Positions 1 through 7,259 of a stretch of 37,231 nucleotides of DNA are shown here, piece after piece. A program made the position numbers and the translations under genes. A model generated the notes under the pieces. That model was not told where the DNA came from, searched no databases, and saw only the letters and a list, made by a program, of their open reading frames with translations. Position 1 is the stretch's first letter. Every line of letters starts with the position of its first letter. Origin of the DNA: Chloroflexota bacterium (GTDB lineage: Bacteria; Chloroflexota; Anaerolineae; B4-G1). The stretch spans positions 1 through 37,231 of the forward strand of contig DSAR01000349.1 in NCBI GenBank assembly GCA_011046405.1, read 5' to 3'.

Positions 1-25
1 CATCACCTCCTTCTTTCTCTCCCCA

Positions 26-119
26 CAGCCCCTCTCCCTGATCATTTCCTTTCATCATCTTATCGACGGGAGAGGGGCTGGTGGGAAAAGAGCGCGTGCC
101 AGGGCCCCATAGGGGGCCC
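26..119. repeat. Two intergenic inverted repeats upstream of mvk
   Basis: The arms CAGCCCCTCTCCC (26-38) and GGGAGAGGGGCTG (68-80) are perfect 13-bp inverted copies around a 29-bp loop. A second short hairpin, GGGCCCC / GGGGCCC, follows at 102-119. Neither has a T-tract in the plus direction, so they look like a dispersed intergenic repeat rather than a clear intrinsic terminator. The gene upstream lies outside the window. Nothing else is recognised in positions 1-129. Confidence 0.6.
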
Positions 120-129
120 ATACGAGGAC

Positions 130-158
130 TTGGCAGACTGCGCAATCTGAAGTAGACT
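130..158 (+). promoter_or_regulatory. Possible promoter of mvk
   Basis: TTGGCA (130-135) and TAGACT (153-158) are separated by 17 bp. The predicted start of transcription would lie almost on the ribosome binding site AGGAGG (165-170), giving a very short leader. This is a weak match and mvk may instead be read from upstream of the window. Confidence 0.3.
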
Positions 159-175
159 AAGCGCAGGAGGTTTTT

Positions 176-1183
176 ATGCGATCTGAACAAGTCCGCGCGT
201 CGGCTCCCGGGAAAATCATCCTGTTCGGCGAACACGCCGTCGTCTACGGTCGCCCGGCCATTGCAGCACCGGTGACACAGGTCCAGGCCACGGCGACGGT
301 TCAACCTGCCCCACCGGGTGCAGGCTTCACCATCGCCGCTCCCGACATCGGCCAGGTGTTCTCGTTCGCCACGAAAACGAGCACGGCCGCTCCCGATGAC
401 CCGCTCGCCGTCGCTGTCCAACTGGTATTGGCAGATCTCTCGGTCGAAGCGCCCGATGCGACGCTCACTATTCGCTCCACCATCCCCATCGCCAGTGGAC
501 TGGGCAGCGGCGCGGCCGTCGCCACCGCCCTCGTGCGAGCGCTGGCGGCCTATCTCGGCCGTCCCCTGGCCCCAGATCAAATCAGTGCCCTGGTCTACCA
601 GGTGGAAAAGCTCCATCATGGGACACCCAGCGGCATCGACAACACCGTCATCGCCTACGAACAACCCATCTACTTCGTCAGGAAGCCAGCCAAGGACCCC
701 GCTGGCTTCCCAGTTGGCCTCATTGAGCGTCTGATTGTGGGCGCCCCGCTGATCCTGGTCATCGGCGATACCGGGCTCCCCAGCCCCACCAAGCAGATCG
801 TCGCGCAGGTACGGCGCACGCGAGAGCGCGACCCGGCGCGCTGCGATGCACGTCTCGATCAAATCGGCGACGTCGCCGTCTCGGCGCGGCACGCCATCGA
901 GGCCGGCGACGTGGACACGCTGGGGCCGCTGATGGACGAGAACCACGCTCTCCTGATCGAGCTAGGCGTCTCCTCGCCCAAACTCAATGCCGTGGTAGAA
1001 GCGGCCCGCATCGCCGGCGCCATTGGGGCCAAGCTCTCTGGCGCGGGCCATGGCGGCAATATGATCGCCCTGGTGCAAAGGCAGAAAGACGCCGCCGACG
1101 TTATCGAGGCCCTGAAAGAGACCGGCGCCAAAAACGTCATCTGCACGACAATCCAGTCGACCCTTCCGCAGGTTCAAAAATGA
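176..1183 (+). CDS. mvk: Mevalonate kinase (GHMP kinase family)
   Basis: This 335-residue protein should phosphorylate mevalonate with ATP to 5-phosphomevalonate in the cytoplasmic isoprenoid pathway. The sequence shows the GHMP kinase signatures in order. An N-terminal SAPGKIILFGEHAVVYG strand-loop comes first, the glycine/serine-rich ATP loop IPIASGLGSGAAVATAL lies near residues 103-119, and the C-terminal KLSGAGHGGNMIALV motif lies near residue 290. EHAVVYG and the HHGTPSGIDN segment favour mevalonate kinase over homoserine kinase or galactokinase. AGGAGG lies 5 nt before the ATG. The next gene, 54 bp downstream, is isopentenyl phosphate kinase, which supports a mevalonate role. No phosphomevalonate kinase or decarboxylase is in the window. 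Confidence 0.93.
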   Translation: MRSEQVRASAPGKIILFGEHAVVYGRPAIAAPVTQVQATATVQPAPPGAGFTIAAPDIGQVFSFATKTSTAAPDDPLAVAVQLVLADLSVEAPDATLTIRSTIPIASGLGSGAAVATALVRALAAYLGRPLAPDQISALVYQVEKLHHGTPSGIDNTVIAYEQPIYFVRKPAKDPAGFPVGLIERLIVGAPLILVIGDTGLPSPTKQIVAQVRRTRERDPARCDARLDQIGDVAVSARHAIEAGDVDTLGPLMDENHALLIELGVSSPKLNAVVEAARIAGAIGAKLSGAGHGGNMIALVQRQKDAADVIEALKETGAKNVICTTIQSTLPQVQK

Positions 1184-1190
1184 CCGCAAG

Positions 1191-1233
1191 ACTTGCATAC
1201 TTGCAACTTGCACACTTGCAACTTGCACACTTC
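1191..1233. repeat. ACTTGCACAC-type short tandem repeat between mvk and ipk
   Basis: The spacer consists of alternating ACTTGCA and ACTTGCACAC units. Related stretches lie at 2071-2096 and, in reverse orientation, at 36034-36066. Because it contains ATG in frame with ipk, the ORF track reads through it as MHTCNLHTCNLHT, which is an artefact of the repeat and not part of the enzyme. Confidence 0.75.
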
Positions 1234-1237
1234 AACC

Positions 1238-2053
1238 ATGCAAAACATCATCTTTCTAAAATTGGGCGGATCGCTCATCACCGATAAGACACAGGCCTAC
1301 ACCGTCGAAACCCGGCGCCTCGCGCGCCTGGCGGAGGAAGTCGGTCAGGCCCTGGACAAGAACGCCGGTCTGAAATTGCTCCTCGGTCATGGCTCGGGGT
1401 CATTCGGGCATTGGGCGGCCAAGCCCTACGACACCCGTCACGGCGTCGAGACGGCCGCACAGTGGCGCGGTTACGCCGAGGTCGCTGCGGCCGCCGCTCA
1501 CCTCAACCACATCGTGACCCAAGCTTTCTGCAGCGCCGGTGTGCCGGTATGGAGCCTACAACCCTCGGCATCGGCCCGGTGTCACGATTACGTCCTGCAA
1601 CACCTGGACGTCCATCCCATTCACGCCGCCCTGGCGCGCGATCTCGTCCCATTGGTCTACGGCGACGTGGCCCTGGACGACGTGCACGGCGGCACCATTA
1701 TCTCGACCGAGGACATCTTCCTGTTTCTGGCCCATCACTTGCGCCCGACACGCATCCTGCTGCTGGGGCAGGTCGATGGCGTGTTGGATAGTGAAGGCCG
1801 CGTCATCCCCCGCATCACGCCTGCCGATCTCCCCGCCATCCAACAGGCGCTGTCCGGCTCGGCCGGCGTCGACGTCACCGGCGGCATGACCGACAAGGTC
1901 TCGCGGATGATCGAATTGGTGCAAGGTCTCCCGGCGACTTGCGTGCACATCCTCAACGGCGCCCGACCGGGCGCTCTGCGACGAACGCTCCTCGACCCCG
2001 CAATCGACACAGGCACGCGCATCTACGCTCCGCCCAAAGACGAGGATCACTAA
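1238..2053 (+). CDS. ipk: Isopentenyl phosphate kinase
   Basis: An amino-acid-kinase-fold enzyme of 271 residues that should convert isopentenyl phosphate plus ATP to isopentenyl diphosphate. The N-terminal LKLGGSLITDK nucleotide-binding strand, the GHGSGSFGH motif with the His typical of this family, and the late DVTGGMTDKV segment are visible. The ORF track begins at 1193, but the first 15 residues are translated intergenic repeat. The ATG at 1238 puts the LKLGGS motif near the N-terminus as in the family. No strong ribosome binding site precedes it, so coupling to mvk is possible. Together with mvk it points to the pathway variant in which phosphomevalonate is decarboxylated first and isopentenyl phosphate is then phosphorylated. 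Other amino acid kinases (UMP, glutamate 5-kinase) fit less well. Confidence 0.9.
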   Translation: MQNIIFLKLGGSLITDKTQAYTVETRRLARLAEEVGQALDKNAGLKLLLGHGSGSFGHWAAKPYDTRHGVETAAQWRGYAEVAAAAAHLNHIVTQAFCSAGVPVWSLQPSASARCHDYVLQHLDVHPIHAALARDLVPLVYGDVALDDVHGGTIISTEDIFLFLAHHLRPTRILLLGQVDGVLDSEGRVIPRITPADLPAIQQALSGSAGVDVTGGMTDKVSRMIELVQGLPATCVHILNGARPGALRRTLLDPAIDTGTRIYAPPKDEDH

Positions 2054-2070
2054 TCCCACGTGCTTCCCAT

Positions 2071-2096
2071 CTTGCAACTTGCACACTTGCACACTT
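2071..2096. repeat. Second ACTTGCACAC-type repeat
   Basis: CTTGCAACTTGCACACTTGC followed by ACACTT lies between ipk and the secD promoter. It matches the repeat at 1191-1233 unit for unit, and ends immediately before the -35 hexamer of the secD promoter. Confidence 0.7.
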
Positions 2097-2099
2097 AGA

Positions 2100-2128
2100 T
2101 TGACACAAGCGCCTCGCTCGGTTATAAT
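2100..2128 (+). promoter_or_regulatory. Consensus promoter of secD-secF
   Basis: TTGACA (2100-2105), a 17-bp spacer and TATAAT (2123-2128) form a perfect housekeeping sigma-factor promoter. It is followed by CCCC and a leader of about 60 nt before the secD start at 2198. It separates secDF transcriptionally from mvk-ipk. Confidence 0.88.
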
Positions 2129-2197
2129 CCCCAACGTTTGCGTTCGTTTTCATACAAACAAACAGGAGAAGAAAAAAAGCACCGAAAGGATCCCCTT

Positions 2198-4273
2198 ATG
2201 AAACAATCAGAATCATGGCGATTCGCCATCATCATACTTATCGCGCTCGTAGCGCTGTACGTGAGCCTGGACATTGAGCACCCTCAATGGGTGAAAAATC
2301 TGGCTTTCTGGCAGCCGGCCGCGCACAGGGACATCGCCCTGCGCCTGGGGCTCGACCTGCAAGGCGGTCTCAAGGTGCTGCTGGCCGCCCAGGCGCCGGA
2401 GGGAGAGGAGATCGATCCCGGCTCGATACAGGAAGTGAGACGAATCATCGAGAGCCGGGTCAACGCCCTGGGATTGACCGAGCCAGTCGTCCAGTCGCAG
2501 GGGGAACGGCGTATCATCGTCGAGCTGCCCGGCATCGAGAACCCCGAGCTGGCGGTAGAGACGATCAAAGATACCGCCCTGCTAGAATTCGTCGACGTTG
2601 GGCGCATGTGGCTGGAACCGGGGGCCGTCATCACGACGACCGAAGGCCCCCCCACTTTTGGCGTGTCCGGCGTCGAAGAAACGGCGTTGATCCTCTCCGA
2701 GGAAGACGCTATGCCAACAACCGTCCTGCCCACACCCACGGAACCCACAGCGGTTGAGGAGACCGTGGAGGAGCGGGATCTCCCGCCCATGCCCGAAGAT
2801 CCTGCCGAGCGGGCCGATATGTACAGCGCCCCGCCCGAGATGCAGATCGACGTCGGGCAGACCTACACCGCCACGATCTCCACCGCCAAGGGAGACATCG
2901 TCGTCCAACTCGATCCCCAGGCAGCGCCCCTGACCGTCAACAACTTCGTTTTCCTATCCCAACAGGGGTTCTACGACGGGCTGACCTTCCACCGCGTCGA
3001 ACCGGGCTTCGTCATCCAGGGCGGCGATCCGTTGGGGACCGGCGGCGGCGGCCCGGGATATACCGTGCCCGCCGAAATCGGCCTGCCACATACCAAGGGC
3101 GCCATCGCCACCGCTCGCCTGGGGGATCAGATGAACCCGGAACGCGCGTCCAGCGGAAGTCAATTCTACATCGCGTTAGAAGCGTTACCCCAGTTGGACA
3201 ACGCCTACACGGTCTTTGGCCAGGTCGTCGAGGGGATGGACGTCGTCGAGTCGATCGAGATTGGCGACGTCATTCAGAACGTCAGCATCGTTGACGAAGA
3301 CGGAGAGGCGCCTGTTCCAGCCGATACAGTGACCGATCCAACGGTCGAGACGCCCCCGTCGCCAGCGACGACGCCGCAGACGAACGGCGAAGCAATCGTC
3401 TACGAGACGATATTGACCGGTGATCAGTTGACCGGGGTGGATCTAAACGTCTCGCCACAGAACGAGTTCATCGTCAGCATCGCGTGGAACGATGAGGCCG
3501 CCGAGATCTTTTACGAGTATACTGCGGCCCACGTCGGGCAACATCTCTGTATCCTGCTCGACAAGACCGTCATATCCTGTCCACGCATCAACCAGCCCAT
3601 CCCGGGCGGACAGGCCTCCATCACCGGCAACTTCACTCTCGAAGAAGCCCGCCGGCTGGCGCTCCAATTGCGTTACGGCGCCTTGCCCGTCCCGATGCAT
3701 GTCGAGAGTTTCAACCGCATCGGCGCCACGCTGGGTTCCGAATCGGTGGAAAGGTCGATTCGCGCCGGCCTCGTCGGTCTATCTATCGTCCTGTTCTTCA
3801 TGCTGGTCTATTACAGAATTCCCGGCGTGTTGGCCAACTTCGCGCTCATCATTTACGTGTTGATCAACATCGCAGTCTACAAACTCGCCCCGATCACGCT
3901 CACCCTGCCCGGGATCGCCGGGTTCATCCTATCGGCTGGGATGGCGGTAGACGCCAACATCCTCATCTTCGAGCGGCTGAAAGAGGAGTTGCGGCGGGGG
4001 CGACGGCTGATGACGGCAATCGAGATCGGTTTCGACCGGGCGTGGCCCTCGATCCGCGATGGTCAGCTTTCCAACCTCATCATCTGTGGCATTCTCTTCT
4101 TCTTTGGCAGCAATTTCGGCGCCAGTATCGTCAAAGGGTTCGCCATTACGCTGGCTATCGGCACGGTGATCAATATCTTCACGGCGGTCTTCGCTACCCG
4201 CACCTTCGTCCGTCAATTCGCGGCCTTGGCTGGCGATTGGCTCGCCGAGCACGAGAGGTTACTAGGAGTATAG
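2198..4273 (+). CDS. secD: Protein translocase subunit SecD with inserted cyclophilin domain
   Basis: SecD works with SecF to drive late steps of Sec-dependent export using the proton motive force. The chosen ATG (2198) has GAAAGGA 7 nt upstream; the track start at 2138 lies only 10 bp past the promoter and adds 20 residues without homology. This gives 691 residues. Seen in order: a transmembrane segment (about 8-25), the RLGLDLQGGLKVLL motif, the first periplasmic portion (RVNALGLTEPVVQSQG, IIVELPGI), a Pro/Thr-rich linker, a cyclophilin-type isomerase domain (about 220-362), a second Pro/Thr-rich linker, the second periplasmic portion (ITGNFTLEEARRLALQLRYGALPVP), and five C-terminal membrane segments with GMAVDANILIFER. 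Usual SecD proteins lacking the insert are about 150-200 residues shorter. secF follows after 2 nt. Confidence 0.95.
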   Translation: MKQSESWRFAIIILIALVALYVSLDIEHPQWVKNLAFWQPAAHRDIALRLGLDLQGGLKVLLAAQAPEGEEIDPGSIQEVRRIIESRVNALGLTEPVVQSQGERRIIVELPGIENPELAVETIKDTALLEFVDVGRMWLEPGAVITTTEGPPTFGVSGVEETALILSEEDAMPTTVLPTPTEPTAVEETVEERDLPPMPEDPAERADMYSAPPEMQIDVGQTYTATISTAKGDIVVQLDPQAAPLTVNNFVFLSQQGFYDGLTFHRVEPGFVIQGGDPLGTGGGGPGYTVPAEIGLPHTKGAIATARLGDQMNPERASSGSQFYIALEALPQLDNAYTVFGQVVEGMDVVESIEIGDVIQNVSIVDEDGEAPVPADTVTDPTVETPPSPATTPQTNGEAIVYETILTGDQLTGVDLNVSPQNEFIVSIAWNDEAAEIFYEYTAAHVGQHLCILLDKTVISCPRINQPIPGGQASITGNFTLEEARRLALQLRYGALPVPMHVESFNRIGATLGSESVERSIRAGLVGLSIVLFFMLVYYRIPGVLANFALIIYVLINIAVYKLAPITLTLPGIAGFILSAGMAVDANILIFERLKEELRRGRRLMTAIEIGFDRAWPSIRDGQLSNLIICGILFFFGSNFGASIVKGFAITLAIGTVINIFTAVFATRTFVRQFAALAGDWLAEHERLLGV
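2855..3283 (+). other. Cyclophilin-type peptidyl-prolyl isomerase domain inside SecD
   Basis: This sub-gene segment encodes about 143 residues with the full cyclophilin core: ISTAKGDIVVQLDPQAAP, VNNFVFL, GLTFHRVEPGFVIQGGD, GSQFYIAL and NAYTVFGQVVEGMDVVE. The catalytic Arg of FHR (R266 in SecD numbering) and the Phe/Gln of GFVIQGGD are kept. The Trp of eukaryotic cyclophilin A is absent, as in many bacterial forms. It sits in the large extracytoplasmic loop after the first membrane segment, flanked on both sides by acidic Pro/Thr-rich linkers, so it should face outside the membrane where exported chains emerge. Confidence 0.9.
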
Positions 4274-4275
4274 TT

Positions 4276-5220
4276 ATGTTCAATATCGTAGAAAAACGAC
4301 GTTGGTTCTTTGTCATCGCAGCCATCACGATGCTGTTGTCGGTCGCTGTGATGCTCGTCTCCACCGCTCGCTTCGGCCAACCGATGCGTATTGGCATCGA
4401 CTTCACCGGCGGGAGCATCTTCGTCCTTCAATTCGACCCCAGCGCTGAAGGAGAACGAGAGGAAATCATCCGTTCCGTCTTCGTCGACTATGGACTGGAG
4501 GGGGCCATCGTACAGCAATTGGGCGACCCGGAAGAACATAGGTGGCAAATTCGCACCCGTGAAGTCACCGCTGACGAGGTCAATGACATCCTGGGGGCGT
4601 TGGATGAACAGGTAGGACAGATCGACCGCGACGCGATCACATTCGATACGGTCGAACCGACCGTCGGCGGCGAGGTGGCCCGGGCGGCGGGATTGGCCAT
4701 CCTGGTCGCCGCCGTCATCATCATCCTGTTCATATGGTTCTCCTTCCGGCGCGTCCCGAATGCGATTCGCTACGGGGTCTGCACCATCTCTGGCATGCTC
4801 TACAATCTGATCATTTCCTTTGGATTCTATTCGCTGATGGGCATCGTCGCCGGGTGGGAAGTCGACGCCCTCTTCCTCACTGCCATCCTGACCGTGATCG
4901 GGTTCTCGGTACAGGACGTGATCGTCGTCTTCGACCGCATCCGCGAGAACATCCCCCTGCGCCGAAGCGAACCTTACGAAACGGTGGTCAATCGCTCGAT
5001 CCTGGAGACGATCCACCGCTCGTTGGCCACCGAGCTCAACGCTATGTTCGTGATGGTCGCCATCATCCTCTTCGGGGGAGCGACCATCAAGCCCTTCATC
5101 GCCACGATGTTGGTCGGTATGCTCAGCGAGACCTTCTCGGCTATCTTCATCGCCGTGCCGCTGCTGGTCGTCTGGGAAAAGGCATCTGAACAACGCGCCA
5201 AATTGCAAGCGCGGGCCTAA
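4276..5220 (+). CDS. secF: Protein translocase subunit SecF
   Basis: SecF is the partner of SecD in the SecDF complex. The ORF track extends upstream to 4042 inside secD, but the ATG at 4276 begins the normal SecF N-terminus (MFNIVEKRRWFF), lies 2 nt after the secD stop and is preceded by AGGAG. The product is 314 residues. It shows a first membrane segment, the IGIDFTGGSIFVLQF motif, a short extracytoplasmic domain, and five C-terminal membrane segments with the conserved VIGFSVQDVIVVFDRIREN stretch, followed by the LNAMFVMVAIILFGGATIKPF helix. The tight spacing indicates co-transcription and translational coupling with secD. Nothing is missing. Confidence 0.95.
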   Translation: MFNIVEKRRWFFVIAAITMLLSVAVMLVSTARFGQPMRIGIDFTGGSIFVLQFDPSAEGEREEIIRSVFVDYGLEGAIVQQLGDPEEHRWQIRTREVTADEVNDILGALDEQVGQIDRDAITFDTVEPTVGGEVARAAGLAILVAAVIIILFIWFSFRRVPNAIRYGVCTISGMLYNLIISFGFYSLMGIVAGWEVDALFLTAILTVIGFSVQDVIVVFDRIRENIPLRRSEPYETVVNRSILETIHRSLATELNAMFVMVAIILFGGATIKPFIATMLVGMLSETFSAIFIAVPLLVVWEKASEQRAKLQARA

Positions 5221-5252
5221 CGCGGGCCTGGGAGCCATCGCTTTAGTGAAGC

Positions 5253-5285
5253 AGAAACCAGGTTTTTTCGAAAAACCTGGTTTCT
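5253..5285. terminator. Hairpin after secF, member of a dispersed repeat
   Basis: AGAAACCAGGTTTTT and AAAAACCTGGTTTCT are perfect 15-bp inverted arms with a TCG loop. It lies 32 bp after the secF stop and 35 bp before xth. There is no long T-run after the stem, but the T-rich arm could still terminate in either direction. A half copy (GAAAAACCCGGTTTCT, 15 of 16 identical to one arm) occurs at 30488-30503, which marks it as a dispersed repeat. Confidence 0.6.
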
Positions 5286-5319
5286 CCTGTCATGGGAGTT
5301 AGATTCGGAGGTCAGCCCA

Positions 5320-6102
5320 ATGTCCGATACCATCACCCTGCTATCCTGGAACGTCAACGGCATCCGCGCTTGTTACCGCAAGGGTTTCCTGGACTGGCTA
5401 TTTAACGCGCAGCCCAACGTGCTCGGCCTGCAAGAAACCCGGGCTGAAGCACACCAGCTTCCCCAGAAACTCGCGCAACCCGAGGGATACCAGGGTTACT
5501 GGAACCACTCACGTCGCAAAAAAGGATACAGCGGCACTGGCCTGCTCACCCAGATCGAAGCGTTGGACGTTCAATTTGGATTGGGAATCGAGGAATTCGA
5601 CCAGGAGGGCCGCACGATCATCGCTCAATATTCATCGTTCACCCTGCTCAACTGCTACTTCCCCAACGGTGGGCGTGACCTCAAGCGCGTGCCCTTCAAG
5701 ATGGCCTTCTACGACGCTTTCCTGGAAAAATGTGAACGGCTCCGCGCCCAGGGGCACGCGATCATCTTCTGTGGCGACGTAAACACTGCCCACCGCGAAA
5801 TCGATCTGGCTCACCCAAAGGCGAACGAGAAAAACACCGGCTTTCTGCCGGAAGAGCGGGCCTGGATCGACGCGGTCGTAGCCGCCGGGTACGTGGATAC
5901 TTTCCGTCACTTCTACCCGGATTTGACCGAGCAATATACCTGGTGGTCGATGCCCACCCGGGCTCGAGAACGGAATGTAGGCTGGCGCATTGACTACTTC
6001 TTCGCTGCCGAGGAGGTGATGGAGCGAATCACCGATGCCTTCATCCTGGCGGATGTGATGGGCAGCGACCATTGTCCGGTAGGGTTGAGGCTTCGCGTGT
6101 GA
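5320..6102 (+). CDS. xth: Exodeoxyribonuclease III / AP endonuclease
   Basis: A 260-residue member of the exonuclease III (EEP) family that should cut DNA at abasic sites and trim 3' ends during base excision repair. The metal and catalytic residues are visible: LLSWNVNGIRA near the N-terminus (Asn 11, Asn 13), LGLQETR (Glu 39), CGDVNTAH (Asp 153, Asn 155), the WRIDYFF motif (Asp 225) and the terminal GSDHCPV (Asp 250, His 251). Length is normal. GGAGGTCAG precedes the ATG. It stands alone, with its 3' end 22 bp from the convergent gene at 6125-7066. Confidence 0.95.
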   Translation: MSDTITLLSWNVNGIRACYRKGFLDWLFNAQPNVLGLQETRAEAHQLPQKLAQPEGYQGYWNHSRRKKGYSGTGLLTQIEALDVQFGLGIEEFDQEGRTIIAQYSSFTLLNCYFPNGGRDLKRVPFKMAFYDAFLEKCERLRAQGHAIIFCGDVNTAHREIDLAHPKANEKNTGFLPEERAWIDAVVAAGYVDTFRHFYPDLTEQYTWWSMPTRARERNVGWRIDYFFAAEEVMERITDAFILADVMGSDHCPVGLRLRV

Positions 6103-6124
6103 GATCGTCTTTTTGTTGGGGAGC

Positions 6125-7066
6125 CTAATCGGGCAGATCCGGATAGACGTCTATCACCTTCCGCCCGCCGACGACCGACTGGGCCGCTACCCGACCCTTG
6201 ACCGAAGCAGGGTCCAACGTCACACCGGCGATCTGGCTCACGTTTTCTGTCAGGGACGCCAGAGGCAGAGCCAGCCCGATCAGCGTGCGGGATTCGTTCA
6301 CGACGAATCGCGGCCTGCCAGCCGAGACCAGGCGTAACTGGGCGGCGTCCCAAACCAGGAAGTACGGTTCGTAATTGCCGCTGGCCTCGTTGTATGAGAC
6401 GCCGATAGCGGCCTCGTACCCCAGGTCGGGATTGACGAGAACCGTAGCGGGCGGACGACCGCTCGTTTGATCCCCATCCACGTCTAACACGAAGACCCAA
6501 TCGGTGAAAGCGGCCGGCGGATCGGGGATCGGGTCGTATAGAGAGACCCACAACAGCACATCTCCCTCATTGGCCCACTCGATGAGTTCTGCCGGTGTGC
6601 CATCCGTCGGCTGAAGCGAAACCAGCAAATCGGCCCCCACATTGGCAGCCTGGATATCCACGCCACCGGGAAATGCTGCAACCGGTTCGCTTGTGTCGTA
6701 GATTATCACGTCTCCCCGGGCATCAGCGGATGAGATAGCCGGGGAAGACGGAAGCGTTGGGGATACCACGGCAGGCGAAGGAGACACCGGAACAGTTGGA
6801 GATTGCGTGGGCATTGGGGTATCGGTGGACACAGTTGAAGCCGGCGTTGGCGGCGTCGGCGTGCTAGATGCGGGCGTTATCGTGAGCCCCCCGGATGCAA
6901 GCATAGCGGTCGCGGTTGGGGCCGGTTCACCCTCTGACGTGGATCGCGAGTACGTGTACGCAACCAATACCACGCCAAGACACAGGGTGAGCACGACGAT
7001 GCTCAACACGACGGCCCAAAGCTCTTTCGTCTGCTGCTGGGCCACGATTCGTTGATATTCACGCAT
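6125..7066 (-). CDS. Membrane-anchored protein with Thr/Pro-rich stalk, function unknown
   Basis: I do not recognise a family with confidence. The 313-residue product has a short cytoplasmic N-terminus, one strong membrane helix (about 17-38, VVLSIVVLTLCLGVVLVAYTY) and then a roughly 75-residue Thr/Pro/Ser-rich stalk. The C-terminal domain of about 190 residues is rich in beta-type segments (DWVFVLDVDGDQTSGRPP, YEAAIGVSYN, YEPYFLVWDAAQLRLVSAGRPRF). The domain has the look of an exported beta-sandwich of the carbohydrate-binding or DOMON-like type, but this is only an impression. It should sit outside the membrane on a stalk. GGAG lies about 11 nt before the ATG. It is convergent with xth and divergent from the L,D-transpeptidase gene. 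Confidence 0.8.
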   Translation of the reverse strand: MREYQRIVAQQQTKELWAVVLSIVVLTLCLGVVLVAYTYSRSTSEGEPAPTATAMLASGGLTITPASSTPTPPTPASTVSTDTPMPTQSPTVPVSPSPAVVSPTLPSSPAISSADARGDVIIYDTSEPVAAFPGGVDIQAANVGADLLVSLQPTDGTPAELIEWANEGDVLLWVSLYDPIPDPPAAFTDWVFVLDVDGDQTSGRPPATVLVNPDLGYEAAIGVSYNEASGNYEPYFLVWDAAQLRLVSAGRPRFVVNESRTLIGLALPLASLTENVSQIAGVTLDPASVKGRVAAQSVVGGRKVIDVYPDLPD

Positions 7067-7167
7067 AGGCTAGTTACTCCAATTCGTGTCGTTTGTCTAT
7101 TCGGGAGATTCGTGATCTCACACGATCTCAAAAATGTCCGCCAGCGAATTCAGTCAAAGGCAAAAAT

Positions 7168-7194
7168 CTGACAGTCAGTTGGTCTCATTATAAT
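7168..7194 (+). promoter_or_regulatory. Possible promoter of the L,D-transpeptidase gene
   Basis: CTGACA (7168-7173) and a perfect TATAAT (7189-7194) are separated by 15 bp, shorter than ideal. It lies in the divergent intergenic region and would give a leader of about 60-100 nt depending on the start codon used. Confidence 0.4.
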
Positions 7195-7259
7195 GAAGCC
7201 TATAAGAAACGTCAACTTGAGTCCTCCTCAGGCAATTCGTCGTGCAGCGATGAAAAATC

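Noticed and set aside
2138-2197. N-terminal 20 residues of the SecD track ORF
   Set aside because: They begin 10 bp after the promoter -10 and lack a ribosome binding site; the ATG at 2198 has GAAAGGA at good spacing.
4213-5238. 341-residue minus-strand ORF over secF, and similar long antisense ORFs at 9093-10211, 25318-26583 and 27438-28388
   Set aside because: They are antisense to clear genes, have biased His/Asp/Arg-rich composition typical of GC-rich shadow frames, and show no recognisable motif.
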